Source: Apostichopus japonicus
Lineage: Eukaryota > Echinodermata > Holothuroidea > Aspidochirotida > Stichopodidae
DNA: 60,000 bases
Direction: 5' to 3'
Assembly: GCF_037975245.1 (NCBI RefSeq)
Contig: NC_092576.1
Coordinates: forward strand, 27,667,611-27,727,610
Shown here piece after piece: positions 1 through 11,245 of the stretch (its first letter is position 1; each line of letters opens with the position of its first letter). The notes beneath the pieces are model-generated. The model had not been told where the DNA came from. It saw only the letters and a list, made by a program, of their open reading frames with translations, and did no database searches. A program made the position numbers and the translations under genes.

Positions 1-337
1 AAAATATACATGTTTTTATATTGCGATTAAAAATATTAACATTTGGCAAGCATTTCAAATTTGGGAGAAGACTGCTCCATGACCCGTCTCCATATTAATT
101 TAAGGACCTTTTACCATTCCCAGATCTAACGTGAGCAGGTAAAACATTATTAGAGCAGCTAGATCTAGTTCTGTACAAATAGCTATCTCTCAGTAGAATT
201 GTTTAATCAGTAAGGTAATCTGGAGCCAGGTCGTGGACACATCTATTCATAACAATAGTCCTGAAATATAATTCACGTTGACGGACATTTAGCCACTATT
301 AATGAATTTAGAATCTGTAACTTGCTATAGATACTTA

Positions 338-592
338 AAGGGTGTGAAGACTCGCGCAAAAAGAAATGTCTAATTGCGGTAATCTGACCTAGTTTCGAAT
401 GTGGTGTAACATAAGTGTTAGACACCACAATTATCGATCCCAGAAAATACACACACACACACACAGCTTGCTAACGTCGGTAATAATACACTAGTGTGCA
501 GTCAGTACATACAGCTGCGGTCGATATCCATAGCACAGTGTACAAAAAATACAGCGATGAACATCTCAGGCCCATCTAAAGATAAAGTTATT
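338..592 (-). repeat. Dispersed repeat family R1, copy 1
   Basis: A segment of about 250 bp that recurs at 12870-13075 in the same orientation and at 30558-30795 and 55000-55215 in the opposite orientation. Shared landmarks, read on the minus strand here, are CCTGAGATNTCCATCGCTGT, a (GT)n stretch after AGCAAGCTGTGTG, GGGATCGATGGTGGTGT and ACTAGGTCAGATTACCG. No coding capacity or terminal repeat was recognised. It could be a SINE body or a piece of an LTR; the family is not identified. Confidence 0.7.
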
Positions 593-946
593 ACGTTTCA
601 CTACGTCCCTTGCAAGCAACGGAAAGTTAACTTTTTCAGATGGCCGCACGCGGAAAAACGGGGACATCATAGGACATAAAATTGCTACGTCGGAGAGCAG
701 AGGAATATAATTAAGGTTTAAACTAGGGTGGGACATATCATGAGGGGAGAAGGATTATTGGAGAGGGTTTTGTATGGTAGAAATTTGAGCGCAGGGCGAA
801 GCAAAAGGTCGTCGTTGAATGATTTACAAGGCGGCAGGAGCTATCCTTTTCAATTAACTGAAACTCCCTGGTCCTCTAATAGCATGGTTTTAGACCCAAG
901 TCCTACGAACAACGGCAGCATTATCATCAGACTACAACACCGTAAG
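593..946. other. No supported gene or repeat
   Basis: I see no exon, recognised domain or repeat here. Short open frames exist but have no splice context or domain similarity. Confidence 0.5.
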
Positions 947-3578
947 CCCTGGTAGAAATTCCAGTAGAACCCAGTTAAAAAATCAACTAGGTTCTACTAG
1001 GGACTACTACGTTTAACTGGTTTTTAACTGTGTTTAACTGGGTCTTACTGGGTTCCAACTGGGCTGTGCTGTACATAACCTAGGTTCAACTGGGTTTACA
1101 CAATGTATAACTGGGATTGTTCAGGCTCAACTGAATTTGAACTATGTTTGAACTGATCCAGTTGGGCTTCAACTAGGTTTCACTGGTTTTTGCACTAGCC
1201 CAACTGGGTTCGAACTATGTTAACTGGTGAACTTGTCCTGTTGGGGTTGAACTAGGTTTCAACTGGTTTTGCACTGGCCCACATGGGTTTGGACTATTGG
1301 CTGATGAACTGACCCAGCTGGGGTTTAACTAGGTTTCACTGGTTTGCACAAGCCCAACTGGGGTTGAACTATGTTTACTGGTGAACCTGCCCTGTTGGGG
1401 TTGAACTAGGTTTCACACTGGCCCAACTGGGTTTGGACAAAATTGACTGCTTTTATTTTACGCGTAATTATCAAGAATATTATAATGTAAGTTCGTAAGC
1501 AGTAACCGTATCGTAATATATTGAAAATGCTAAAATAGCCGACTTATGAGGGGTGTAAAATAAATCTTTGTCATATTTATCACAGTAATGATTAATACAT
1601 TTTTGTACCGCAATGATTAAAAATATGTAATATTTCCTATATAATAAATTTGAAACAAATTATGTTATACTTTTTCGTCGATATGAACAAAAGATAGGCA
1701 AAATGCCTTCCTAGTGCAAAATAGTATGATCCAACTAAATTTGAACTTTGACATTTGTCCCTTGCTTTAGCGCTAAATTTATAAATTCCAATTCCGCAAA
1801 CCACATTCGCCAACAGAAACTTCGCAGAATAATCGCATTTGTAACCGATTTTGCCACCAGTTTTAAATTATTACCGCGGCTCCCTCCTTTGTGATCTTGC
1901 AGTATCTTTATATTATTGACACATACTTGTAACATTATAATTGATAGTAAACGTGCTCTGTATCATAAATATTTGAATTGAACAGAAACTTTATATATAG
2001 GCTAGTGACTTAGGACTATAGTATAGGCTAGTCCTAACAAACCGGTTCCCTACTAGGTATACCACATGGTACAATTACTAACGTTAGACATGTCCTAACG
2101 TTATAGTTGTCTAGCTTATAGGGGCCTAACCTAGTTATACTCATTTAAGGAAAGTTATCGTCAACTAGCAAACAAAATAGCAATTTTCAAAATTTACGCA
2201 ATTGCCTTGATTGTTGTTTCAAACATGAAGTGGCATAATAACATACTACACTGAAATTATGTTTTGTACCATACTTTTACTTGTTTATTAGTGCACTGTG
2301 CATTGCTCACTGTCTTTTTTATGTTGTCTTGTGGCATCAAAAGGGTTGATTAACAACTCTCTCTCTTCTGGATTGCTAGGCAACTATCTTGTTTTTCCTG
2401 GAAATTAGCCCTCACAGGAAATGGGGTCTGTGTGTATATATTTTAGGAACAAAGGAGTTTTGTGAGGGCACAGTGTCTGGAGTTGGCAATTGGCTATGAG
2501 TATCTGAGCAAGGGAGTTATAAAAGAAGAGAAAGATAGTTGAATGGCTGGATAGTTTTTTTAAACCTTAATTTACATAGTTCAAGTTACTGTAGACCTTA
2601 TTATTTTATAGAAGTTGTGATAGTCTGGGAGAGTCTTGAGAGTCTGGGACACTATTTATTATAAAGGATACTATTTACTATAAAGGGTTTAACAATAAAG
2701 GATATTCCAGGACACCATCACTTATAAAGGACATTATTTTACTACAAATGATATTGACATTATTTTACTGAAAGGATACCCTGGAACACTATTTCATATA
2801 AATTAAAGGATACTTTTTTTGCTGGGATCGGATATTCATAATACCATTTACTAGGTTCAACTATACTGATGTCGTAGAATATCTGATGTCGTGGAATGTC
2901 TGAGGTCGTAGGATAATTGATGTCACCAGCAGGCCAACTTACCAGAACAGACTTTTAAACTAAATGTATTTCTTTATATTTTGGGTGCGCACCTCACGAC
3001 TGTTAAGTTGTTTCATTTAATTCTTTGACTGGGCCCAGATCAGCTGTACATTGTTATTCATAATTATAATTTCTTTTGATCCAATCCAGTTGAGTTCTCC
3101 ATTTGTATATGGGTCTTGCTCTGTTTTAGGTCATCACACCAAACCCAGAGTTCTCTGATCAAGAACAAACATTTATTTTCAGTGGCTACCACCCTTAATA
3201 CTTACAGTATAGATCTACTGTTAAAAAATGAAAACTTCTTATAGTGTGGTGTTATATAAGTGTAGATAACACCAGTTGAGAATCCCAGTTCAAACTATTT
3301 AAAAATTTAACCAGTAAAACATAGTTAACCCAGTAAAACATAGTTGAACCAGTTGGACCTAGTAAAAATAGTTGAACCAGTTGGACCTAGTAAACATAGT
3401 TGAACTAGTTGGACCCAGTAAAACATAGTTGAACCAGTTGGACCCAGTAAAACATAGTTGAAACAGTTGGGAACCCCAGTACACCAAGTTCAACCTAGTT
3501 AAACTTTGGGCCAAAATTTCCGTATAGAAAATTCCAGTTGAACCCAGTTCAAAAGTTCAACTGGAATTTCCACCAGGG
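947..3578. mobile_element. 2.6 kb element with terminal inverted repeats and inverted CAACTGGGTT subterminal arrays
   Basis: The left end reads CCCTGGTAGAAATTCCAGT. The right end, read on the other strand, is CCCTGGTGGAAATTCCAGT, differing by one base. Just inside the left end (about 960-1440) lies a degenerate array of CAACTGGGTT-type words. Just inside the right end (about 3275-3560) lies the reverse complement of the same array (AACCCAGTTGAAC words). The middle (1440-3270) is AT-rich with no long open frame, so no transposase is visible. The structure fits a non-autonomous DNA transposon with repeated subterminal binding sites. Only a 2-bp flanking match (AG) is visible, so the superfamily is not assigned. 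Confidence 0.6.
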
Positions 3579-4459
3579 AGGTTTTCACTTGTCAAAGGAT
3601 TGTGAACAATAAGTGAATATAAAAAGTCAAATAGATCAATGGAAAACCACAAAGGCATACGTTGCCGCTTCGGTGTTCATGCCAAGCAATAAAAACTTGA
3701 TGGGGCATCCCCTTCATGCCAATTCAGGTCAACAGTAAGGCCTTAGTGAACAATGTGTATTTCCATAGCATGCCAATGATCCGTAATAGATTGCAAGATA
3801 GGTATTGAATACCGTCAACGCATAAACTACAAAGTATTACGTCGTGTCTGTTGCATTAAATACTACAAAATGGCTCATCGTGAAGAAAGAAACTTAAATT
3901 TGGTAAACTCTGTTTACTAGTCACAACTTATTTCAAACATGTCAAATCATGTAGAGTTTTAGAAATTTAAAAAGAAGTAAAGAAGTAAATTTCATTTGAA
4001 AAGTTACACAGTACAAAACTTAACGTATACCTACAAACATTTATGCCAATAGCTTCAATTACGAATTTAGAATGGTTTTGCGGCTGGTTAGTATGTTCAG
4101 TTGTGCAATCTCACGCACATACAATTCCCGAGGCACTTCAGTGCACCAGCAGGTCTTTGAGACTTCCCATAGCTTGAAACTTTGAATAGAAGCACAGAAC
4201 TTATATTTACCTCGCAGAAGAGGTGCAATGACGATCAGTGACTTACCAATAGACAAAAAGTTATGATCTGGCCTAGGACTAGAACAAGCAATACTCAGAT
4301 CGTAATCAATTATGTTTCCATTTGACTACCATTTTGCTCCAATTTTATTGTCTTACCGTAAACGTAAACCAATGCAGTGTTTTCTCTCTCGAGAAAAAAA
4401 GACGATTCATATTTTTCTCGCCTCTCAATTAGATTCACCTTATCATTGTCATCCTGCCC

Positions 4460-4489
<30 letters not shown>
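3579..4489. other. No supported gene; ends in a (TA)n tract
   Basis: No exon or domain recognised. A (TA)n run at about 4460-4491 directly precedes the first copy of the next repeat block. Confidence 0.5.
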
Positions 4490-4494
<5 letters not shown>

Positions 4495-6470
4495 TTAAGA
4501 AACAAGTGTATCAACAGTAAAATGTTGATAACTTTCAATAATATCTCTTCTTATTGTAAGCAGAATGAAAGACCTGTCCCAGCCCAAAGGAGCACTTTAA
4601 ATGAAAAAATCCATTTAACAGAAGGCCCCCACATCGAGGTAGGGAATTTCTTCTAATCGTTTTCCTTTTCAATTAATCTCAGTTACAAATAAGGATAGGC
4701 TGTATGTTGGAATGCATGTTGTTAGTAATTTACAATAGAGCTTTTTGTGTCACTTTGATATCATATCGACGATTTCTCAAATGCAACGGAAAAGACTGCA
4801 TTTCTTCTTAATAAATAATTGGAATATCATAATGTGGATGTGTGTGTTTTGTGTGAAAACACAGTACCGGTCTGTCTTGACCCATTTGATGGTTCCATCT
4901 TATTGCTGGATGACTGTCGCTCATTGATTGAATTGCTATTCCTCGATGTTCCACACATCATAATAATTTTACCTTTGCCCGTCAAATTACTTTTTTTATT
5001 TTATCATATGAAATAAGTTGCTGTGAGAACGTACTTAAGAAACAAGTATATCAACAATACAATGTTGATAACTTTCAAAAATATCTCTTCTTATTGTAAG
5101 GAGAATGAAAGACCTGTCCCAACCCAAAGGAGCACTTCGAATAAACAAATCCATCTCACAGAAAGCCTCTTGAACGAGGTAGGGTTTTTCTGCTAATCGT
5201 TTCCTTTTCAATTAATCTCAGTTACATGTAAGGATAGGCCTGCTACATTTTGGAATGCATGTTGTTAGTAATTTACAAAAGAGCTCTTCGTGTCACTTTG
5301 TAACAAATGTAACAAATCTCTCTGGTGTTGCTCAAATTAATATTCAGCTATATCAAACTATGACATCTCATTAGATTTTGTCGCGGAAAGAAAATTCATT
5401 CTTTGTTTAAAAGAATATTTCGAGCAGTAGTTAGGTAAATGTTTGGTGTATCATATCCACGACTTCTCGAAAGCAACGGAAAAGACTGCCTTAGTTCTTA
5501 AAAATATAATTGGAATATCATAATGTGGATGTGTGTGTTTTGTGTGAAAACACAGTACCGGTCTGTCTTGACCCATTTGAAGCGTACTATTTTATAGATG
5601 GATGACTGTCGCTCATTGGTTGAATTGCTATTCCACAATGTTCCACACATCATAATATTTTGACCTTTGCTCGTCAAATGACTTTATTGTTTTATCATAT
5701 AAAAATAAGTTGCTGTGAGAACGTACTTAAGAAACAAGTATATCAACAATACAATGTTGATAACTTTCAATAATATCTCTTCTTATTGTAAGGAGAATGA
5801 AAGACCTGTCCCAACCCAAAGGAGCACTTCGAATAAACAAATCCATTTCGAAGAAGGCCACTACATTGAGGTAAGGAATTTCTGCTAGTTGTTTTCCCTT
5901 TTCAATTAATCTCAGATACAAATAAGGATAGACCTGCTATATTGTGGAATGCATGTTGTTAGTAATTTACAAAAGAGCTTTTTGCGTCACTTTGTGACAA
6001 ATGTAACAAATCTTCCTGGTGTTGCTCAAATTAATATTCAAATATATCCAAACTATGACATCTCATTAGATTTTGTCGCGGAAAGAACATTCATTTGTTG
6101 TTTTTAAAAACATATTTCGAGCTGGAATTACTTAAATGTTTGGTGTATTATCGACAATTTTCTAAAGCAACGAAAAATACTGCATTAACTCTTCATAAAT
6201 AAATGTATCATCATAATGTTAATATCTGGGAGTTATGAAGTAAAATCTCCTTTTTACTTCACGTTCCTATACAGAAAACTTATATGAATGAACTTTTAAG
6301 AATTCGTTACAATGCATTTATTATACTTATGTATTTCGTACATGATCAAGCCGACTTGGAAACAAAAAACCCAGAGATGCCACCGTTTATAAAACTAACT
6401 GGTAGATGACTGTCGCTCATTAATTGAAATCCTATTCCTCACTGTTCCACACATCATTATAAATTTACAC
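4490..6470. repeat. Segmental tandem triplication, unit up to about 690 bp
   Basis: The landmark ACTTAAGAAACAAGT occurs at about 4493, 5032 and 5725. After it, each copy runs through the words ATGTTGATAACTTTCA, GAAAGACCTGTCCCA and GGAGCACTT, and later GGATGACTGTCGCTCATT and TTCCACACATCAT. The first copy is shorter than the second (spacing 540 against 693 bp), so it has lost an internal piece. The third diverges near 6120-6400. Divergence among copies suggests an old duplication. No conserved coding frame is seen in all three. The block ends immediately upstream of the first exon-like segment of the Death-domain gene. Confidence 0.75.
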
Positions 6471-6476
6471 ACACAG

Positions 6477-6539
6477 TTAGTGGAAAAAGTTGACCATCAA
6501 CCTAGTGAGAATGCCGAAGATGGAGGAGACGAAAGTCTG
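6477..6539 (+). CDS. Candidate upstream exon of the Death-domain gene
   Basis: A 63-nt segment bounded by a CACACAG acceptor and a GTAAGA donor, open in phase 0 and encoding LVEKVDHQPSENAEDGGDES plus L. The peptide is acidic and looks like a linker. It lies upstream of other phase-0 exon-like segments on the same strand, ending in a clear Death domain. There is no domain similarity of its own, so the assignment rests on splice signals and frame compatibility only. Confidence 0.4.
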
Positions 6540-6849
6540 GTAAGATATAGTCATGGGATACGGTATATTACGAGGATGTCCTCTCTAAATTTAATTGTTA
6601 AGTGTAATAGTTTTCGCACAGCCGTACCAATATTCCTGATTTTAATACATGATGTGGGAGTGGGGATCAAAGACATAACACAGTAACTGTTTATCTTTAC
6701 CCCCTTAATGGGTACATTTCCCTTCTTCTGAAGAAAGTCTCGAGATTTTAATGTAATTTAACTAAGAAATAAATATATTTGAAGAATTTTTCATGATTTG
6801 ACCAGAAGGAAACCTTTGCTCGACAAATTAACATGTTTCTTTAATCCAA

Positions 6850-7200
6850 GTGTGCATTTGTCTAAATATTGCTCATTATATCAGTTAATCTGACACAATT
6901 ACATTAACGGGAGAAACAAACCTAACCTCCTTTTTGATTTTAATGACCTGGTATTCATACTTGCTCCATGAAACCATAGTTTGTGTAAACCAAACTGTGT
7001 ATCATCATTTGTCTAAATATCGCTTAATATCTCAGTTAATCTGACACCAGGATTGACGGGGGAACGAACCTAACCACCTTCTTCATTTTAATTACCTGGT
7101 ATTCATCCTTGCTTCATGAAACCATTGTTTGTGTAAATCAAATTTCATCATTTGTCTAAATATCGCTCAATATCTCAGTTAATCTAACACAATGCAAAGT
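6850..7200. repeat. Tandem repeat, about 140-155 bp, roughly 2.5 copies, intronic
   Basis: The words CATTTGTCTAAATAT and CAGTTAATCTGACAC recur at about 6856, 7011 and 7148. Between them are shared GAAACCAT..TTTGTGTAAA and TACCTGGTATTCAT segments. The array sits between two candidate exons of the Death-domain gene. Confidence 0.75.
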
Positions 7201-7407
7201 ATAGTTTGTGAGATATAACAATATCGTCTTTTCGAGAGCCACTTTGTCAGTGCGTGAAGTTATAGCAGAAAAGTAACTACTTTTTGAAACATGATGAACC
7301 TTCAGTTAGATTACAACATTCATGTCATTGACTAAAGCCATGTCAGTTTATATATTTCTTAGGTGCAATTTCATTAATTAAGTCTGTTTGTGTATTGTTT
7401 TCATCAG

Positions 7408-7434
7408 CAATCCCAAATCGCTCGATATGAACAA
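7408..7434 (+). CDS. Candidate 27-nt microexon of the Death-domain gene
   Basis: A pyrimidine-rich tract and TCATCAG acceptor are followed by 27 nt (QSQIARYEQ) and a GTGAGT donor. Length and phase (0) fit the candidate exons on both sides. A 27-nt open segment can occur by chance, so this is a suggestion. Confidence 0.3.
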
Positions 7435-7673
7435 GTGAGTATGTACGAACATTTTCCAAGTCTCACTATAACTAATTGCTACGGACCTTAAAAATATTCC
7501 TTGGTATTTTTGTCAATGTGAAGCCGTGTATAAGTTAATACGCTACAGAATACAATTGGTGTAAGTTCTTAAACATCACGAGCCAGCTTCTTCTGACCAA
7601 TTGATCTAAATTATTCTTATTGCTTGTGTATGCAATATTTGTGACGTTTGATTGTGTTGATTCTGTCACTTAG

Positions 7674-7736
7674 TTCGAACCAACCTTGTCACCCAAAACA
7701 GGAAACTACAGTAATTGGAAAAAACTAAGTGGAGAG
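7674..7736 (+). CDS. Candidate exon upstream of the Death domain
   Basis: After a CACTTAG acceptor the frame opens as FEPTLSPKTGNYSNWKKLSG and E, then meets a weak GTTAGG donor at 7737. If that donor is not used, the frame continues to a second possible donor after position 7802 (AAG then GTGTTG), still phase 0. The NWKKL string recalls Death-fold helix 2 but is too short to call. The joined upstream peptide would be a polar linker before the Death domain. Confidence 0.35.
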
Positions 7737-7973
7737 GTTAGGTGGCTCAATTTCGGCATGAAGAATTGGTGCAAAAGAAATTCTCCAGATAGCCAACAAA
7801 AGGTGTTGGATAATATAAGCTGTAGCATCGTTAGGCTGTCAAATTAAGTACTATGTGACTCCTTGTAATCTACAAACGACGTACTAATATCACAGATCAG
7901 TTCACTTGGCACACTTTGTGTCTATTAAAAGTGGGAGACTAAGTAGAACATCAATTCTTAACCACTTTTACAG

Positions 7974-8171
7974 TGCAGTACAATGCCAGCCTTACACAAA
8001 TGCATAGCAGAACACTTGGTGGATGAAAAACGGGATGAGTTTGGCAAACTTCTGCAAGTTCCAAGAAACGTGCGGCTTGAGATCGAAGCAAGGCCCGGCA
8101 GCGCTATGGAGAAAACGACAAACCTGTTGGATCTTTGGCATGAGAGAAATGGAAGAGGAGCAACTGTCGAG
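7974..8171 (+). CDS. Death-domain protein, exon carrying the first two thirds of the domain
   Basis: Acceptor TTTTACAG precedes 7974; donor GTAAGT follows GAG at 8171. From the in-frame ATG at 7983 the exon encodes 63 residues. EFGKLLQVPRNVRLEIEARP, then LLDLWHERNGRGATVE, match the Death-domain pattern: helix 2-3 region, the conserved LLxLWxxRxG of helix 4-5, and ATVE before helix 5-6. The next exon (8444-8548) continues in phase 0 with VLVDALLKLHLEES, completing the domain. Death domains assemble signalling complexes in apoptosis and innate immunity; the partner here cannot be told. The tryptophan usual in helix 2 (dWk) is replaced by EFGKL. The true N-terminus is unknown: the ATG at 7983 could be a start, but an upstream exon is more likely because the ATG lies within an exon with a good acceptor. 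A second AG at 7978 is an alternative boundary. Confidence 0.8.
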
Positions 8172-8443
8172 GTAAGTTCAAGAGATTACAGAATTCTACT
8201 CGTGTTACGTATGGAACTTCTACAATAATATAAGAAATCAAATGGAGGCAATGGCTACACAAACCTATTTTAACACTAGACGTCACAAAATCCTCCTTAA
8301 TCCCCGATCCCATGCGTAAACACATTACAGAATTATTTCGTTAAATATGATGTTCAATGTTGTTCCTTTTATCATGAATCTAAAACTAAGTGTCGTTGGT
8401 TCATTATCTTTCATATGGTTTCACTCATTTTGTTTCGTTGAAG

Positions 8444-8548
8444 GTACTCGTTGATGCATTGTTGAAGCTGCATCTAGAAGAATCGACTTTGCTGTTAAAA
8501 GATATGCGTGACTTGTTAACAATTGGCAATCCATATAGCGAATCTTGA
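8444..8548 (+). CDS. Death-domain protein, last coding exon
   Basis: Acceptor TTTCGTTGAAG precedes 8444. The exon encodes 34 residues (VLVDALLKLHLEESTLLLKD, then MRDLLTIGNPYSES) and ends with TGA at 8546-8548. It supplies the last helices of the Death domain begun in the previous exon: ALLKLHLEE fits the 'aLrklgl.d' end of the family. The domain is therefore C-terminal, with only about a dozen residues after it, a common arrangement in adaptors and receptors. The whole protein is not recovered here. Confidence 0.78.
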   Translation, partial: VLVDALLKLHLEESTLLLKDMRDLLTIGNPYSES

Positions 8549-8962
8549 GTCGCCATATTTGATATTCCTGTTTTGTTACATAAAAGCAAACTGAAGTTAA
8601 AGGTTGCCAAAGGAATTAAAAAAGTTTCAATGTAAATACCCTAACCAAAAGACCTTAGAATTACGAGATAGGAACCCGTTTTCGGAACTGTGAATTAGTG
8701 TCTTTCAATGTCAGAGCTATGTGGCACTTTTACGTAAACTAGTGGCCAGTGTATCTGAGATCGTACGTCCACCCATGCCGTCATCGTAGCGTACAGCGCA
8801 AAACGTTCACGGCAGTGCTTTATTTACTTTAGTAACCACACGATACCTTCTTCAATACCGTGGTGGTTTACGACTATACGGATTAACATATCTCTCGAAT
8901 GCATGGAACCTTTTCTGAAATTGTTTGGGAACTGAAAACATTATATGTTACTTAAGCACCAC

Positions 8963-8968
8963 AATAAA
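8963..8968 (+). terminator. Possible polyadenylation signal of the Death-domain gene
   Basis: AATAAA about 415 bp after the stop codon. It is the first clear signal I noticed downstream on this strand; such hexamers are common in AT-rich DNA. Confidence 0.3.
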
Positions 8969-11000
8969 AGACGCCAACTTTGGAAGACTTGATACATACC
9001 CTTAGTTATGGTATATATTATCATAAATGTTGTTTATGTGATACATGTTCTAAGACTTACTCAACATCAACATATATAGAGAGAAATAGCTATATGCTGT
9101 AGTGAACTATCGATCTATATGTCTGTCTGTCTGTATATATATATATTGTATTAATGGTAATATTATTTTGTATTAATTGATTTTTTGAAAATTTTAAGAA
9201 AACTGAAAGTGCTCGAAATTGCTAATGGTACACTTTAATTCTGTTAAGACTTGTATGGGGGAACATCAGTATAAATACCGAGTACAAGGGTCTATCAGCT
9301 CGAGAACTATTACTTCTATATTACATGGATATTAATGCCCCTGAGTAGTAATACAACTCTACACGGGAGTGTGACAATACGGAAATACGCTAACGAGTAC
9401 AGACTCAATTGAAGTGAAAAGTTGCATTGTCAATTGATCGAGTTCAACAATAAAACCGTGAACTTTAAAGCAGGTACAGTTAACGGTTCAGTTAATTCGT
9501 TGTATTGAATAGGACTTTAATGCCTTTGTAAGCAAACTGCATGTGCTATATTTCTTTGGTGTTGAAATTCGGTTTTTTTTAAGCGGAAGAACGAGTAGCA
9601 AAAATCTCGTGAATTTCCACACGGATATTTATCCTTTTCAACCACAATTTGATAATAGGATTGTTGTTCCACTTTGATATGAAACGGGGCATAGTATCTT
9701 GCTTTCACACCCTACGTTGTGATAACATTCTAAAACTTTTAATGTTATTTATGGAGTAGAGGGGTATAATTAGCAACACCTTTTCATATATAAGATATGC
9801 CCAAAGTCACATTCTCAAATAGCTTTATTTTATCTCAAAGGCTGGACAATGTCTTTTCGTTGCAATCATTTCCGCTACTTTCATCAAAATCTCCAACCAA
9901 GAAACCTCCTAACTTTAGCACATTGGATGAGAATACTTAACTGTACATTAAGCTAATTATATTTCTTTATTATATCGCAACTCACAGGAAAGGACCAACC
10001 TTTTCTTTTAACAAATGTCAAGTTCTGAAACATTGTAAATACGATAATGGCAAAAGTACAGCTCGCTTAAACTTGATACGCAATATGAAATTCCGTTCTC
10101 TAGAGTACAATAATAATTTATATCTAAGGGAGTCAAAGGTCATTTGTAGTCAAAGTCCGCAAATAATCATTAAATATCTCCACATTTACACATTTTTTTT
10201 CTTGCTTTAACAATAAAAAGGCAAGTATGGTGGGTAGTCTTGAAACTTTCTCAAGTAATATAAACAAAGATATGCCCAGTGAATCCATTTTGCGGTGGGA
10301 CAGACTAAACGCTTGTGAACTTCAAGACATTTTACCTTATGCCACCATAACTTCACTCTGCGTTTCAATCATGTCACCTATGTGAGTTAAAAAGTGACGT
10401 GGACTTTGTTTTAATATGACGACTGCTGAACATTTCAGTCTTGGTGATTATAAAGGGGTTGGCTATTACCAGATATTAACGCTTTATATGTATTTTTTAT
10501 TATTACTATCGTTTAATATCTGATTCTTTTGACAAGACAAGAACATTTTAATGCATTGATTTAATGATTCAGCATTTTTATTGATGTTATTGTAATGTTC
10601 AAAGTTAGAGACCAAGTGTGGCAGTTTGGACTTTGAACTTTGGGGAAATGAAAGTAGAAATAAGATAACGTCCATAATACAGAAATAAAATGTTTCCAAA
10701 TGAAGCACTTTTTTCAAAATTGCGTGTCAATTCATCATGTGCATTGCTACCCTTGACAATTTTGCTCATTGAACAGTAAATCGAATTTACTTACTCAGAT
10801 AATTATGTCATAATCGAAAATTTGAATTTTGTTGTTTGACCTCAAGCAATCATGATATGATCAGAAAAGAAAAGGCAGCTTCTAGAAGGACAATCAGGGA
10901 AATTTTGTTTATATTTGTTTAAGATAATTTAATTTAGTTTAGTATAGTTTACGAGTGAACAAGAATTGAAGTTGAAATATTTAGTACCAAAGGTGAACCC
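8969..11000. other. No supported gene
   Basis: AT-rich sequence with a short GTCTGTCTGT/(TA)n microsatellite at about 9120-9147. Open frames are short and lack recognised domains or splice context. Confidence 0.5.
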
Positions 11001-11007
11001 TAACAGG

Positions 11008-11245
11008 TGTATGTATGTATGTATGTATGTATATGTGATCTTCCCGCAAGCAGGAACTCGCGAAAGAAGCCACGGAGGCTTATAGACTCGCAAGCTGACC
11101 GAAGCCAATCTCTCGGCACACATCCATTTAACGTCCATGTCGGGAAGTTGTTATTGAACAACACCCTTGCCAGACGACACACATTGCTGTCGGCGGGAAT
11201 CGAACCGGGGATCTCATGACTGGGAGACGCCGGCGTGATATGAAA
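11008..11245 (-). mobile_element. tRNA-derived SINE (family S2), minus copy
   Basis: On the minus strand a tRNA-like B box (GGTTCGATTCC) lies near 11200. It is followed by a body containing GACGTTAAATG, GGTCAGCTTGCGAGT and TTCCTGCTTGCGGGAAG, and a tail of CATA repeats (plus-strand GTAT run at 11010-11034). The same order occurs on the plus strand at 51900-52137. Two copies with a tRNA-like head, shared body and simple-repeat tail define a SINE. Confidence 0.75.

Noticed and set aside
273-464. 63-codon minus-strand frame, with a similar peptide (SNTSVTPHSKLGQITG) at 12760-12960
   Set aside because: Peptide similarity comes from DNA repeat family R1; the other two copies do not keep the frame.
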